Origin: CAVRAZ01 sp963719135
Lineage (GTDB): Bacteria; Pseudomonadota; Gammaproteobacteria; DSM-19610
Direction of reading: 5' to 3'
NCBI GenBank assembly: GCA_963719135.1
Contig: CAVRAZ010000001.1
Location: forward strand, 310,001-374,000
Length of the DNA stretch: 64,000 bases
In this document: positions 27,929 to 36,782 of the stretch, piece by piece
Position numbering within the stretch: position 1 is the stretch's first letter
How the letters are laid out: each line of letters opens with the position of its first letter
Translations under genes and position numbers: made by a program
Notes under the pieces: model-generated
What the model was told of the DNA's origin: nothing
Databases searched by the model: none
What the model saw: the letters and a program-made list of their open reading frames with translations, nothing else

Positions 27929-29037
27929 GGCAGCGTCTGGACCTCGACCGACAGCACCGCCGGCAGATCGCGCACGACGGCGCTCCAGTGGTCGCCGGCG
28001 TCCGCCGAAGCGTAGACCTGTCCGCCCGTGGTGCCGAAATACAGGCCGCATGGATCGAGCGAGTCGACCGCCATCGCGTCGCGCAGTACATTCACATAGC
28101 AGTCGCGCTGCGGCAGCCCGTCGGTCAGCGCCTGCCAGTCGTTGCCGCCGCTGCGGCTGCGGTAGACGCGCAGCCTGCCGTCGGGCGGATAGTGTTCCGT
28201 GTCGCTCTTGATCGGAATCACGTACAGCGTCTCCGGCTCGTGCGCGTGCACGTCGATCACGAACCCGAAGTCGCTCGGCAGATTGCCGCTGACCTCGTAC
28301 CAGGAATCGCCGGCGTCGTCGCTGCGCATCACGTCCCAGTGCTTTTGCATGAACAGCACGCGCGGGCGCGCCGGATGCAGCGCGATGCGGTGCACGCAAT
28401 GACCGACCGCGGCGTCGGAATCGGGAATGTACTCGGATTTGAGGCCGCGGTTGATCGGGCGCCAGGTCGCGCCCGCGTCGTCGGTGCGGAACGCGCCGGC
28501 GGCCGAAATCGCGACGAACAGGCGCCCGGGATCGGTCGGATCGAACAGGATGGTGTGCAGACACATGCCGCCGGCACCCGGCTGCCAGCGCGAACCCTGC
28601 TGATCGCGCAGGCCGGCCGACTCGCGCCAGGTCGCGCCGCCGTCGTCCGAGCGAAACAGCGCGGCGTCCTCGACGCCGGCGTAGACCGCATCCGCATCGG
28701 ACAGCGACGGTTCCAGGTGCCAGACGCGCTTGAACGCCCAGGGGCGCGACGTGCCGTCGTACCACTGGTGGGTGCCGGGATCGCCCTCGTATTCGAACTG
28801 GTTGCCCACTGCGTTCCAGGTTCGCCCGCCGTCGTTCGAGCGCTGGATCACCTGGCCGAACCAGGCGCTGGTCTGCGACGCGTACAGCCGTTGCGGATCG
28901 ACGGGCGAGCCTTTCAGATGATAGATTTCCCAGCCGCCGAAGTGCGGGCCGTCGATGTGCCAGCGCCGTCGCCCGCCGTCGCCGGTCAGGATGAACGCGC
29001 CCTTGCGTGTGCCGACCAACATGCGAATTCCGCTCAT
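27925..29037 (-). CDS. BNR-repeat beta-propeller (exo-alpha-sialidase-like) protein
   Basis: 370 residues from ATG 29037 (MSGIRMLVGTRKGAFILTGD). It carries at least six Asp-box/BNR repeats: SNDGGRTWNAV, SDDGGATWRES, TDDAGATWRPI, SDDAGDSWYEV, SRSGGNDWQAL and SADAGDHWSAV. This gives a six-bladed sialidase-like or VPS10-like propeller. No signal peptide is evident, so it is probably cytoplasmic. Catalytic residues of true sialidases were not identified, so a scaffold or binding role is as likely as hydrolysis. It is translationally coupled to the MoaD-like gene. Confidence 0.82.
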   Translation of the reverse strand: MSGIRMLVGTRKGAFILTGDGGRRRWHIDGPHFGGWEIYHLKGSPVDPQRLYASQTSAWFGQVIQRSNDGGRTWNAVGNQFEYEGDPGTHQWYDGTSRPWAFKRVWHLEPSLSDADAVYAGVEDAALFRSDDGGATWRESAGLRDQQGSRWQPGAGGMCLHTILFDPTDPGRLFVAISAAGAFRTDDAGATWRPINRGLKSEYIPDSDAAVGHCVHRIALHPARPRVLFMQKHWDVMRSDDAGDSWYEVSGNLPSDFGFVIDVHAHEPETLYVIPIKSDTEHYPPDGRLRVYRSRSGGNDWQALTDGLPQRDCYVNVLRDAMAVDSLDPCGLYFGTTGGQVYASADAGDHWSAVVRDLPAVLSVEVQTLP

Positions 29038-29423
29038 CGCCGTCTCCTTCCCCTGTTGCACGCCTCTGTGCGTTGCGGGTTCTGTTCAATCAGCATAGCC
29101 GCTTTTTTCGCACGCGCGCGACGGCGGCGAACGGTGTTTGCCCGCGTTGGCGCGGCGCGCGCGCCGCACAAGGAAATTCGACGAATTCCACCTTGCCGGC
29201 GATCGGGACGCCTGTGGCGGCCTCGGTGCGATGGCGCTATCTGGGAGCGCGTGGCAAAAAGCGCCTCATCCTCGAACTGCTGCGAAATTACATTCCTATC
29301 CTGTTGGTTGCACTTGAGTTCACGTTGCGTTCACCAGGCGCTTTGCGCACGTGACGAAAAAGTTTGCGCGAGTTTTTGCGAATGCGTATCATTGCGTTTT
29401 GTACCTGGAACCGGACACCCGCG
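29038..29423. other. Gene-free interval between propeller and cytochrome peroxidase genes
   Basis: 386 bases between divergent genes, probably holding both promoters. No repeat element, RNA or supported ORF was recognised. Confidence 0.45.
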
Positions 29424-30620
29424 ATGTCTTCTGGCACGATCCGCACACGCGCAGCCCTCGTCCTGACCGCCCTTCTGTCCGCCTGCGGCGGCGGCGCGGA
29501 CAACCCCAATGCCCAACCCGGCAGCGCCGCCGCGGCTTCCGCCGGCCTGTCGGCCGCGGCGGCGCTGGGCAAAGAAATCTTCTTCGACCAGAGCCTGTCC
29601 GCTTCGGGCCTGCAGTCGTGCGCCACCTGCCACGACCCGGCGACGGCGCACGCCGGCAGCGACGGGCGCGCCGTGCCGCTCGGCGGGCCGGCCATGGACA
29701 CGCCCGGCTTCCGCAACACGCCGACGCTGCGCTATCTCAGCTTCAACACGGCGTTCTTTTTCGACGCCGAAGGCACGCCGACCGGCGGTTTCAATCTCGA
29801 CGGACGGGCTTCCTCCTTCATGGAACAGGCGCGGCGGCCGTTCCTCGCGCCGCACGAAATGGCCAACGCCACGCCGGCGGCCGTCGTCGACAAACTGCGC
29901 GCGGCAAGCTATGTGTCCGATTTCATGCAGGTGTTCGGCAGCGGCATTTTCGATACCGGCGAGGCGGCTTTCGACCGGGCCGTGTTTGCGCTGCAGCGCT
30001 ACGCAACGGAAGCCCCGGAGTTCCGCCCCTTCGACAGCAAGTTCGACGATTTCCTGGCGGGTCTCGTCCAGCTCAGCGCGCAGGAACTCCGCGGACTGGC
30101 GCTGTTCAACAATGCGGCCAAAGGCAACTGCGCCGCCTGCCATTCCAGCGCGCGCCTGGCCGACGGCACGCCGCCGTTGTTCACCGACTTCACCTACGAC
30201 AATCTGGGCGTGCCGCGCAACCGCGACATTCCCGCCAACGACGACCCGGAGCATTTCGACCAGGGCCTGTGCGGACCCGATCGCACCGACCTGACCGCGC
30301 GCACCGACCTGTGCGGTGCCTTCAAGGTGCCGACGCTGCGCAATGTGGCCGTGACGGCGCCCTATTTTCACAACGGGCGTTTCGACACGCTGCGCGCGGT
30401 GGTGTCCTTCTACGTGCGCCGTGACACCAACCCCGAGGAATGGTATCCCGACGCCGGCGCCGACAAGTTCGATGACCTGCCGGCGCCGTATCGCGTCAAC
30501 GTGAACACGACCGAGGCGCCCTACAACCGCCGTCTGGGCGATCCGCCCGCGCTGACGTCCGACGAGATCGACGACGTGGTGGCGTTTCTGGAAACATTGA
30601 CCGACGGTTATCGGCCTTAG
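29424..30620 (+). CDS. Dihaem cytochrome c peroxidase / MauG-family lipoprotein
   Basis: 398 residues from ATG 29424. A lipoprotein signal is present (RTRAALVLTALLSACGGG, Cys21). Two haem c sites: CATCH at 66-70 (SGLQSCATCHDPATAHAGSD) and CAACH at 236-240 (NAAKGNCAACHSSARLADGT). FRNTPTLRYLSFNTAFFFD, FKVPTLRNVAVTAPYFHNGR and LTSDEIDDVVAFLETLTDGY are typical of the CcpA/MauG family, which acts in the periplasm on hydrogen peroxide or, as MauG, on protein substrates. It is followed by a porin on the same strand after about 270 bases. Confidence 0.92.
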   Translation: MSSGTIRTRAALVLTALLSACGGGADNPNAQPGSAAAASAGLSAAAALGKEIFFDQSLSASGLQSCATCHDPATAHAGSDGRAVPLGGPAMDTPGFRNTPTLRYLSFNTAFFFDAEGTPTGGFNLDGRASSFMEQARRPFLAPHEMANATPAAVVDKLRAASYVSDFMQVFGSGIFDTGEAAFDRAVFALQRYATEAPEFRPFDSKFDDFLAGLVQLSAQELRGLALFNNAAKGNCAACHSSARLADGTPPLFTDFTYDNLGVPRNRDIPANDDPEHFDQGLCGPDRTDLTARTDLCGAFKVPTLRNVAVTAPYFHNGRFDTLRAVVSFYVRRDTNPEEWYPDAGADKFDDLPAPYRVNVNTTEAPYNRRLGDPPALTSDEIDDVVAFLETLTDGYRP

Positions 30621-30891
30621 CCGGTTGGAACGAGGCGCCGACGGATTTGTCGAAAGCCGCGCGATTGCCGGATGCCCCTGCGGGCGCGATCCAGCCGGGG
30701 AAGCGGCCTTTGAATCGCCGCATCGGCAACTCCGGCACGCGCTTGCTTCCAATCGTGCGCAATCACAGGAACAACCCGATCGATCGACGCCTGCCTCAAC
30801 CGTCCCCTTATTGCGGGCGCACCGCATTCTCCGCGACGACGACCCGCAACGACTTTCCGATCCACCGCAACCTCAACCCAGGACCCCAACG

Positions 30892-32154
30892 ATGAAGCGC
30901 ATCCTCCTGCCTTTACTGATCTGTCTTTACCCGGCCTCGCACGCACGCGCCGACGAAGCCGCCGACCTGCGCGAGCGCATCCAGATACTGAGCGACGAAC
31001 TCGACAAACTCAAACAACAGATGGACGACATGAACGCCCGCACCGAGGCGCTGGCCGAACAGCAGCCGGCCGAATCCGGGAAAAGCGAAAGCGCCGGTGC
31101 GCCCGTGTCGATCTGGGGTTACGGCGAGATCAACTACAACCGGCCGCAGGACCGGAGCAGCCAGACCCGCATGGACCTGCGCCGCGCCGTCTTCGGTTTC
31201 GGGTATGCCTTCGACGAGGCCACGCGCTTCAACTCGGAATTCGAGTTCGAACACGCCGTCACCTCGGCCGAGGACGAAGGCGAGGCGGAAGTCGAACAGT
31301 TCTTCATCGAACGCAGCCTCACCGCCAGCGCCAACCTGAAGGCGGGACTGTTCCTGGTACCGATGGGATTCCTCAACGAATCGCACGAGCCGACCCGCTA
31401 TTACGGTGTCGAGCGCAACTTCGTCGAGACGGCGATCATCCCCACCACCTGGCGCGAAGGCGGCCTCGGGCTCTACGGCGGCACCGACTCGGGCGTCGCC
31501 TGGGACATCGGCGTCACCACCGGTTTCAATCTGGGCAAATGGGACCCCGCCTCCACCGAGGGTCAGGACTCGCCGCTGGGCAGCATCCACCAGGAGCTGC
31601 AGAACGCGAGCGCCAAGGATCTCAGCCTGTACCTGGCGCTCGATTACCGCGGCATTCCCGGCTGGGTCGCCGGCGCAAGCCTGTTCACCGGCAAGGCGTC
31701 GCAGGGCAGCCAGGCCGCCAGCCTCGCATCGGGTTCGCGCATCACGCTGTGGGACCTGCACACGCGCTGGACGCGCGGCAACTTCGACCTGGCCGCGCTC
31801 TACGCGCTGGGCAGAATCTCGGACACCGGCGATCTCAACGCCACGTTCGTCGGCAATCCGACGCTCATTCCAAGGGAATTCTGGGGCGGGTACCTGCAAG
31901 GCGCCTATCGCATCGGGTTCGGCGATACCCGATCGCTTGCGCCGTTCGTGCGTTACGAGCGCTTCAACACCGGGTCCGACTACGCCGACCTGCCGCTGGG
32001 CCTGGGCGTGGATTCGATGCAGACCGAGACCGTCTGGACCGGCGGCATCAACTACTACCTGAATCCGAACCTCGTGTTCAAGGCCGACTACCAGCATTTC
32101 TCCGAGGACGGCGACCGCACGCGCTTCGATCTGGGGATGGGGCTGGAGTTCTGA
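30892..32154 (+). CDS. Porin, OprP/phosphate-selective-porin-like beta barrel
   Basis: 420 residues from ATG 30892. A signal peptide (MKRILLPLLICLYPASHARA), a short coiled coil (ADLRERIQILSDELDKLKQQ, residues ~24-60) and then an outer-membrane barrel follow: VSIWGYGEINYNRPQDRS, MDLRRAVFGFGYAFDEATRF, LTASANLKAGLFLVPMGFLN, RYYGVERNFVETAIIPTTWR and the C-terminus ending RTRFDLGMGLEF with terminal Phe. LNESHEP, FVETAIIP and WREGGLGL are typical of porin O/P-like proteins. Substrate not inferable. May be co-transcribed with the dihaem peroxidase. Confidence 0.88.
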   Translation: MKRILLPLLICLYPASHARADEAADLRERIQILSDELDKLKQQMDDMNARTEALAEQQPAESGKSESAGAPVSIWGYGEINYNRPQDRSSQTRMDLRRAVFGFGYAFDEATRFNSEFEFEHAVTSAEDEGEAEVEQFFIERSLTASANLKAGLFLVPMGFLNESHEPTRYYGVERNFVETAIIPTTWREGGLGLYGGTDSGVAWDIGVTTGFNLGKWDPASTEGQDSPLGSIHQELQNASAKDLSLYLALDYRGIPGWVAGASLFTGKASQGSQAASLASGSRITLWDLHTRWTRGNFDLAALYALGRISDTGDLNATFVGNPTLIPREFWGGYLQGAYRIGFGDTRSLAPFVRYERFNTGSDYADLPLGLGVDSMQTETVWTGGINYYLNPNLVFKADYQHFSEDGDRTRFDLGMGLEF

Positions 32155-32419
32155 CGACCCAGCGTAGCTGCCTGTCATCGTTTGGCTCAGGCGCAAGGGC
32201 CTGAACGAGCGCAGCCTTGGTTTGATTTTCCGGTGTCGGAGCCGGACGGTGCCCTGCGGGCCCGCGCGCGCACGCTGGTGCATTATGACGGCGCGCTGCG
32301 TAAAACTTCGCTAGACTGACGCACATGCCGCCAGTCCCGCAGTTTGCCGTTCATCGCCGGCACGCGCCGAATGCAGGTGCGCGCGATTGCTGCCACGGCT
32401 TCGACGGCGGGGCGGCGTG

Positions 32420-34984
32420 ATGCGCGCGCCTGTACCGGCATCGACTCCGCAACATCCCACGGGCACCCTGGGCACCTTTTCCGGGGTGTTCACGCCGAGC
32501 ATCCTGACCATTCTCGGCATCATCCTGTTTCTGCGCCTGGGCTACGTGGTCGGCGCGGCGGGACTCGGGCAGGCGCTGCTGATCCTGGCGCTGGCGAACG
32601 CGATTTCGGTGCTGACCGCGCTGTCGCTGTCGGCGATCGCCACCAACCTCCGGGTCAAGCGCGGCGGCGACTACTACCTCATCTCGCGCACGCTGGGGCA
32701 TGAATTCGGCGGCGCCATCGGCCTGGTCCTGTTTCTGGCCCAGGCTGTTTCGATCGGCTTCTACTGCATCGGTTTCGCCGAAGTCCTGGCCGGTCTGCTG
32801 CCGGCGCCGCTCAGTGTCCACCCGCACATCCTCGCCGCCGGCGCAGCGTGCGCGCTGTTCGTGTTCGCCTGGCTGGGGGCCGACTGGGCAACACGCTTCC
32901 AGTATCTGGTCATGGCTGTGCTGGCAGCCGCGCTGGCGACGTATTTCGCGGGCGGAATCGTCCGCTGGGACAGCGCACTGCTCCGCGAAAACTGGTCGGC
33001 GCCGGCCGGAGGTATCGGCTTCTGGGTGCTGTTCGCCCTCTTTTTTCCGGCGGCGACCGGCTTTACCCAGGGCGTCAGCATGTCCGGCGACCTCAAGGAC
33101 CCGGGACGCAGCCTGCCGCTCGGCACGCTGCTGGCGGTGGGCGTGTCGATACTGGTCTATTTTCTGACCGCGCTGGTATTCGCCGGGACGCTGCCCCGGC
33201 CCGAACTCATCCGCGACTACGCCGCCATGAACCGGGTGGCCCTGGCGCCCCCGCTCATCGTGGCCGGCGTCTTTGCCGCCACACTCTCGTCCGCCATGGC
33301 GTCGTTCATGGGCGCCCCGCGCATCCTCCAGTCGCTGGCGTCCGACCGCGTGTTCGGCTGGCTGCGACCGTTCGCCGAGGGGTCCGGGCCGGCGCAGAAC
33401 CCGCGCCGCGGTGTGCTTGTGTCCGGCGCCATTGCCCTGGCCACCATCAGCCTGGGACAACTCAACCTGATCGCCCCGATCGTATCGATGTTCTTTCTGC
33501 TCTCGTACGGCCTGATCAATTACGCAACCTACTTCGAGGCCAGTGCGGCCAGTCCGTCGTTCCGCCCGCGCTTCCGGTTCTATCATCGCCGACTGAGCCT
33601 TCTGGGCGCGCTGGCCTGTCTGGGCACCATGCTCGCCATCGACGTGGAAGCCGGCGTCGTGGCGGTGGCCGTACTGTTCGCCATTTACCAGTATCTGCGC
33701 CGCACGGCGCCGCAGGCGCGATGGGCCGACGGACGCCGGTCCTACCATACCCAGCAGGTCCGTGCCCATCTGCTGGCGGCGGCGCGGGAACCCGAACATC
33801 CCAGGGACTGGCGGCCCAATGTGCTGCTGTTCTCGGAAGACCGCCACCGCCGCGCCCAGTTGCTTCGGTTCGCCGCGTGGCTGGAGCGCGACAGCGGGTT
33901 CGCCACGGCGGTGACGATCCTGCAGGGCCAGGGCGCGGTCATGCTCAAGCGCAAGCGGGAAGCCGAAGAAAGCCTGGCCGAAGACATCCGCGACGCGGGC
34001 GTGCCGGTGTTTGCGCTGGCCATCGCGGCGCCGGATCTGAACACGGGACTCCACATCCTGGTGCAGGGCTTCGGCATCGGGCACCTGCGCGCCAACATCA
34101 TTCTGCTGAACTGGCTGGAGCACCGTTCTACGAGCGCGGGCAAGCGGCCGGAACTGACCTACGGCCGCAACCTGCGGACCGCGTTCCGCCTGGGGTGCAA
34201 CCTGGTGGTGCTCGACGGCGAGGACCCCGAGTGGAACGCGTTGCAGCAGGTGCCGCCCGACGCCCGGCGCATCAACGTCTGGTGGCGCGGAGACGCCACC
34301 AGCCGCCTGATGCTACTGCTGGCCCACCTGATGACCGGCACGGAAGACTGGGAAGGGGCGCGCATCCGCGTGCTCGGCATCTGCTGCACGGGGGAATCGA
34401 CGGACAGCGAAGAGGCGCTGCGCGAGACCCTGGACGCCGTGCGAATCCAGGCCGAACCGGTGCTGGTCGAGCAGCCCGGTCCCGCGTCCGTGGTGACCCA
34501 TTCGGCCGACGCTTCGCTGGTGTTCCTGCCGATGAGCCTGCGCGGCAATCTGCCCCTGGGGCCATTCGACGCGCCGCTGGATACGCTGCTGGAACCGCTG
34601 CCTGTGACCATCCTCGTACTCGCTGCTGAGGATATCGACCTCGACGCCGAGCCCGAGGAAGGGGCCGCCGGCGAGGCGGCGCAGGTCCTCGATGCGCTGG
34701 CCGACGCTGAGCGGCTGGCCGAATTGACCGCGCGCGACGCCGAAACGAGTGCGACTGCGGCCGAAGACGCACGCACGAAACTGGCGGACGCGAGCGCGAA
34801 GACGGAAAGCCCCGAGGTGATCGACGCGCTGACCGCGCGGGTGGCCGAACTGGAGCAGCAGGCGGACAAAGCGCGGCACCGCTCCGCCCGCCTGGCGGCC
34901 AGGGCCCAGAACGCGCGCAAGGACGCCGAGACACTTGGAGTTCTGCCGAAGCAGGAGAACGGGAACGGCGGCCCTGCACGGTAA
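32420..34984 (+). CDS. SLC12/NKCC-like APC-superfamily transporter with C-terminal coiled coil
   Basis: 854 residues from ATG 32420 (GTG 32417 is adjacent). About 12 membrane helices up to residue ~430, opening with GTFSGVFTPSILTILGIILF and LRLGYVVGAAGLG, the cation-chloride cotransporter signature, followed by KRGGDYYLISRTLGHEFGGA and FFPAATGFTQGVSMSGDLKD. A long cytosolic domain (~440-750) follows, similar to the C-terminus of cation-chloride cotransporters (WRPNVLLFSEDRHRRAQLLR). From ~760 on, an Ala/Glu/Asp-rich coiled coil ends at KQENGNGGPAR. Ion or amino-acid specificity cannot be told. The coiled-coil tail is unusual. Confidence 0.87.
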   Translation: MRAPVPASTPQHPTGTLGTFSGVFTPSILTILGIILFLRLGYVVGAAGLGQALLILALANAISVLTALSLSAIATNLRVKRGGDYYLISRTLGHEFGGAIGLVLFLAQAVSIGFYCIGFAEVLAGLLPAPLSVHPHILAAGAACALFVFAWLGADWATRFQYLVMAVLAAALATYFAGGIVRWDSALLRENWSAPAGGIGFWVLFALFFPAATGFTQGVSMSGDLKDPGRSLPLGTLLAVGVSILVYFLTALVFAGTLPRPELIRDYAAMNRVALAPPLIVAGVFAATLSSAMASFMGAPRILQSLASDRVFGWLRPFAEGSGPAQNPRRGVLVSGAIALATISLGQLNLIAPIVSMFFLLSYGLINYATYFEASAASPSFRPRFRFYHRRLSLLGALACLGTMLAIDVEAGVVAVAVLFAIYQYLRRTAPQARWADGRRSYHTQQVRAHLLAAAREPEHPRDWRPNVLLFSEDRHRRAQLLRFAAWLERDSGFATAVTILQGQGAVMLKRKREAEESLAEDIRDAGVPVFALAIAAPDLNTGLHILVQGFGIGHLRANIILLNWLEHRSTSAGKRPELTYGRNLRTAFRLGCNLVVLDGEDPEWNALQQVPPDARRINVWWRGDATSRLMLLLAHLMTGTEDWEGARIRVLGICCTGESTDSEEALRETLDAVRIQAEPVLVEQPGPASVVTHSADASLVFLPMSLRGNLPLGPFDAPLDTLLEPLPVTILVLAAEDIDLDAEPEEGAAGEAAQVLDALADAERLAELTARDAETSATAAEDARTKLADASAKTESPEVIDALTARVAELEQQADKARHRSARLAARAQNARKDAETLGVLPKQENGNGGPAR

Positions 34985-35355
34985 GTGCGAAAAGACCTTG
35001 TCGCACGCTGGACTACCGGCCGAACACAGCGCTCTGAAGCGAACGCCATCGTTCGAGACTGCTGACGGGCCCCGCTACGGCGCCGGGCGGCACCCGCGTC
35101 CGCCGCGACTGCCAATGCCTCACGCGCATGGATTGCGATAATGAGCACCCGCAACGCCACCGCGACCATGACCCGCGCACTCGGCGCCAACCTATGTGCG
35201 CGTGTGGAATTGCACCCGAGGTGAATGCCACCCCCAGGGCCTTTGCCCGCCCTGCATCCGGTAAACAACGGAGTTCGGTGAAATCCCGGCGGGTTTCTTA
35301 TGCAACTGTCAGGAAAAGATTCGCAGCGGCGCCAGGGAAGGCCATTGCGCCGTTA
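34985..35355. other. Gene-free interval downstream of the transporter, holds a repeat
   Basis: 371 bases between convergent genes. The right half (35185-35300) is an inverted copy of the dispersed repeat seen at 40468. The left half shows nothing recognisable. Confidence 0.5.
35185..35300 (-). repeat. Dispersed repeat with CCCGCCGGGATT end, copy 2
   Basis: Read on the minus strand it starts AAGAAACCCGCCGGGATT, continues through GAACTCCGTTGTTTACCGG and GGGTGGCATTCACCTCGGGT, and ends near the CGCACATAGGTTGG core. It aligns over about 120 bases with 40468-40590. Confidence 0.7.
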
Positions 35356-35979
35356 TCACAGGCTGCCGTGCAGGCGGTACAGCAGAATCGCCAGGCTGAA
35401 CAGCATGATCCCATATGCGGACTTGTGGGAGACCGAGTGGTACAGCGAGTCGCGGGTGCCGCCATCCGCTCGCTGAAGAACCTGCGTGACAAGGAGCCAG
35501 AACGCCATCGCCCCGGCGAACACCGACGAGGCCACCTCCAGCGACTCGGCCAGCCCGAAATAGCTTTGCGCTATGCCGAACAACGCGAACAACGCCGAAA
35601 ACATGATGAACGTCGCCGGATTCAGGAAGACGACCAGGAAGGTCGACAGCAATTCGGCGGCTCTGCCCTTGCGATGAAGGGTGTGATAGCGCGTATTCGG
35701 CGTATTGAATAGGGCACGCACACCGTACAGCAGAAAGAACAGCCCGATGGCGGTCTGCAAAATGGTCCTTTCCCGCTCCACCCAGTCTGAAACATTCACC
35801 AGGCCGTGAATCGCCACGTAGGACCAGAAGGCATATGCCAGGGCTATGCCCAGCGCCGAAGCCATACCGGTTCTGACGCCGCGCGCCAGCGTTCGCCGCA
35901 GGCACAGCAGTCCCACGGGCCCGACCGGCGATGCGGTGACGAAGCCGAGCGTGAAACTGAGCAGCAATGCTTTTTGCAT
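35356..35979 (-). CDS. LysE/RhtB-family amino-acid exporter
   Basis: 207 residues from ATG 35979 (MQKALLLSFTLGFVTASPVG); an in-frame ATG at 35994 is possible. Helix 1 ends in TASPVGPVGLLCLRRTLARG, the LysE signature of a G-P-G/V motif followed by basic residues. Five further hydrophobic stretches follow, including ILQTAIGLFFLLYGVRALF, FLVVFLNPATFIMFSALFAL and IMLFSLAILLYRLHGSL. LysE-type proteins export amino acids or homoserine lactones; substrate unknown. A Pho-box-like element lies 66-89 bases upstream. Confidence 0.85.
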   Translation of the reverse strand: MQKALLLSFTLGFVTASPVGPVGLLCLRRTLARGVRTGMASALGIALAYAFWSYVAIHGLVNVSDWVERERTILQTAIGLFFLLYGVRALFNTPNTRYHTLHRKGRAAELLSTFLVVFLNPATFIMFSALFALFGIAQSYFGLAESLEVASSVFAGAMAFWLLVTQVLQRADGGTRDSLYHSVSHKSAYGIMLFSLAILLYRLHGSL

Positions 35980-36044
35980 CCGGAGACCTGCCATGCCGTC
36001 AAGGGAAGGAAAACCGTTACCGGATTGCATGAGGATTTTCGGAA

Positions 36045-36068
36045 GGAAATGTTTCAGAATCATTACAG
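36045..36068 (-). promoter_or_regulatory. Pho-box-like element upstream of the LysE-type gene
   Basis: On the minus strand CTGTAATGATTCTGAAACAT, almost the same as each unit of the tandem site at 27096-27143. It stands in the promoter position of the exporter gene (ATG 35979) and just after the HD-GYP stop. Confidence 0.45.
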
Positions 36069-36108
36069 CTCGACGGAGAACGCCAGACGGGCCGTCGGCA
36101 CGGCCGAT

Positions 36109-36714
36109 TCACGGCGTTGCCTTGCTATCGCTCCGCTCGACGAGTTCGAAAAACGGTGCCGCCACCTCAGGGTCGAATTTGGTACCGACTTCGCTTCTCA
36201 TCATCTTGATCGCCGCGCTGTGCTTCATACCCTTTCGATACTCCCTGTCCGCGACCATGGCATCGTAGCTGTCGGCAAGCGCGACGATGCGCGACAGGAA
36301 GGGTATCGCGTCGCCGCGCAGCCCGTCGGGATAGCCTTTGCCGTTATGCCATTCGTGATGGTGCCTGACGATCAGGGCGAGAACAGACGAATCCCTCGTA
36401 TCGAGTTTCCTGACGATATCTTCACCGATCTCCGAGTGGGTCTTCATCACGCCCCATTCGCTCTCGGTCAATTCTCCGGGTTTCATGAGAATCGCGTCCG
36501 GGATGCCGACCTTGCCGACGTCGTGGAAGAACGCGGCAATGACAAGACGCCGGTAGTCCTCCTCCACAATCCCCAACCGATTGGCCATTTCTGAAACCAG
36601 CCGGACGACCCGCATCGAGTGCATGTGAGTGTGCTTATCCCTGTATCCGAGTGCGGAAGCCAGGGCTTCGCCAAAGCTGGTGATGAATTGAAAATCAAAG
36701 TTTAACTCGCTCAT
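36109..36714 (-). CDS. HD-GYP domain protein (probable cyclic-di-GMP phosphodiesterase)
   Basis: 201 residues made up almost wholly of an HD-GYP domain. The metal-binding HD lies at 64-65 (IAAFFHDVGKVGIPDAILMK), followed by MKTHSEIGEDIV, HHHEWHNGKGYPDGLRGDAI (the GYP motif with its extension) and LADSYDAMVADREYRKGM. There is no receiver or membrane sensor domain. Family members hydrolyse c-di-GMP to pGpG or GMP. It is upstream of the exporter gene on the same strand with a 129-base gap. Confidence 0.92.
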   Translation of the reverse strand: MSELNFDFQFITSFGEALASALGYRDKHTHMHSMRVVRLVSEMANRLGIVEEDYRRLVIAAFFHDVGKVGIPDAILMKPGELTESEWGVMKTHSEIGEDIVRKLDTRDSSVLALIVRHHHEWHNGKGYPDGLRGDAIPFLSRIVALADSYDAMVADREYRKGMKHSAAIKMMRSEVGTKFDPEVAAPFFELVERSDSKATP

Positions 36715-36782
36715 GTTCCGTCATGCTCCATTGGCCGAGCTTCGACACGGCCTCCGCCAGCCCATCGGCTATCCCGCGCAGC

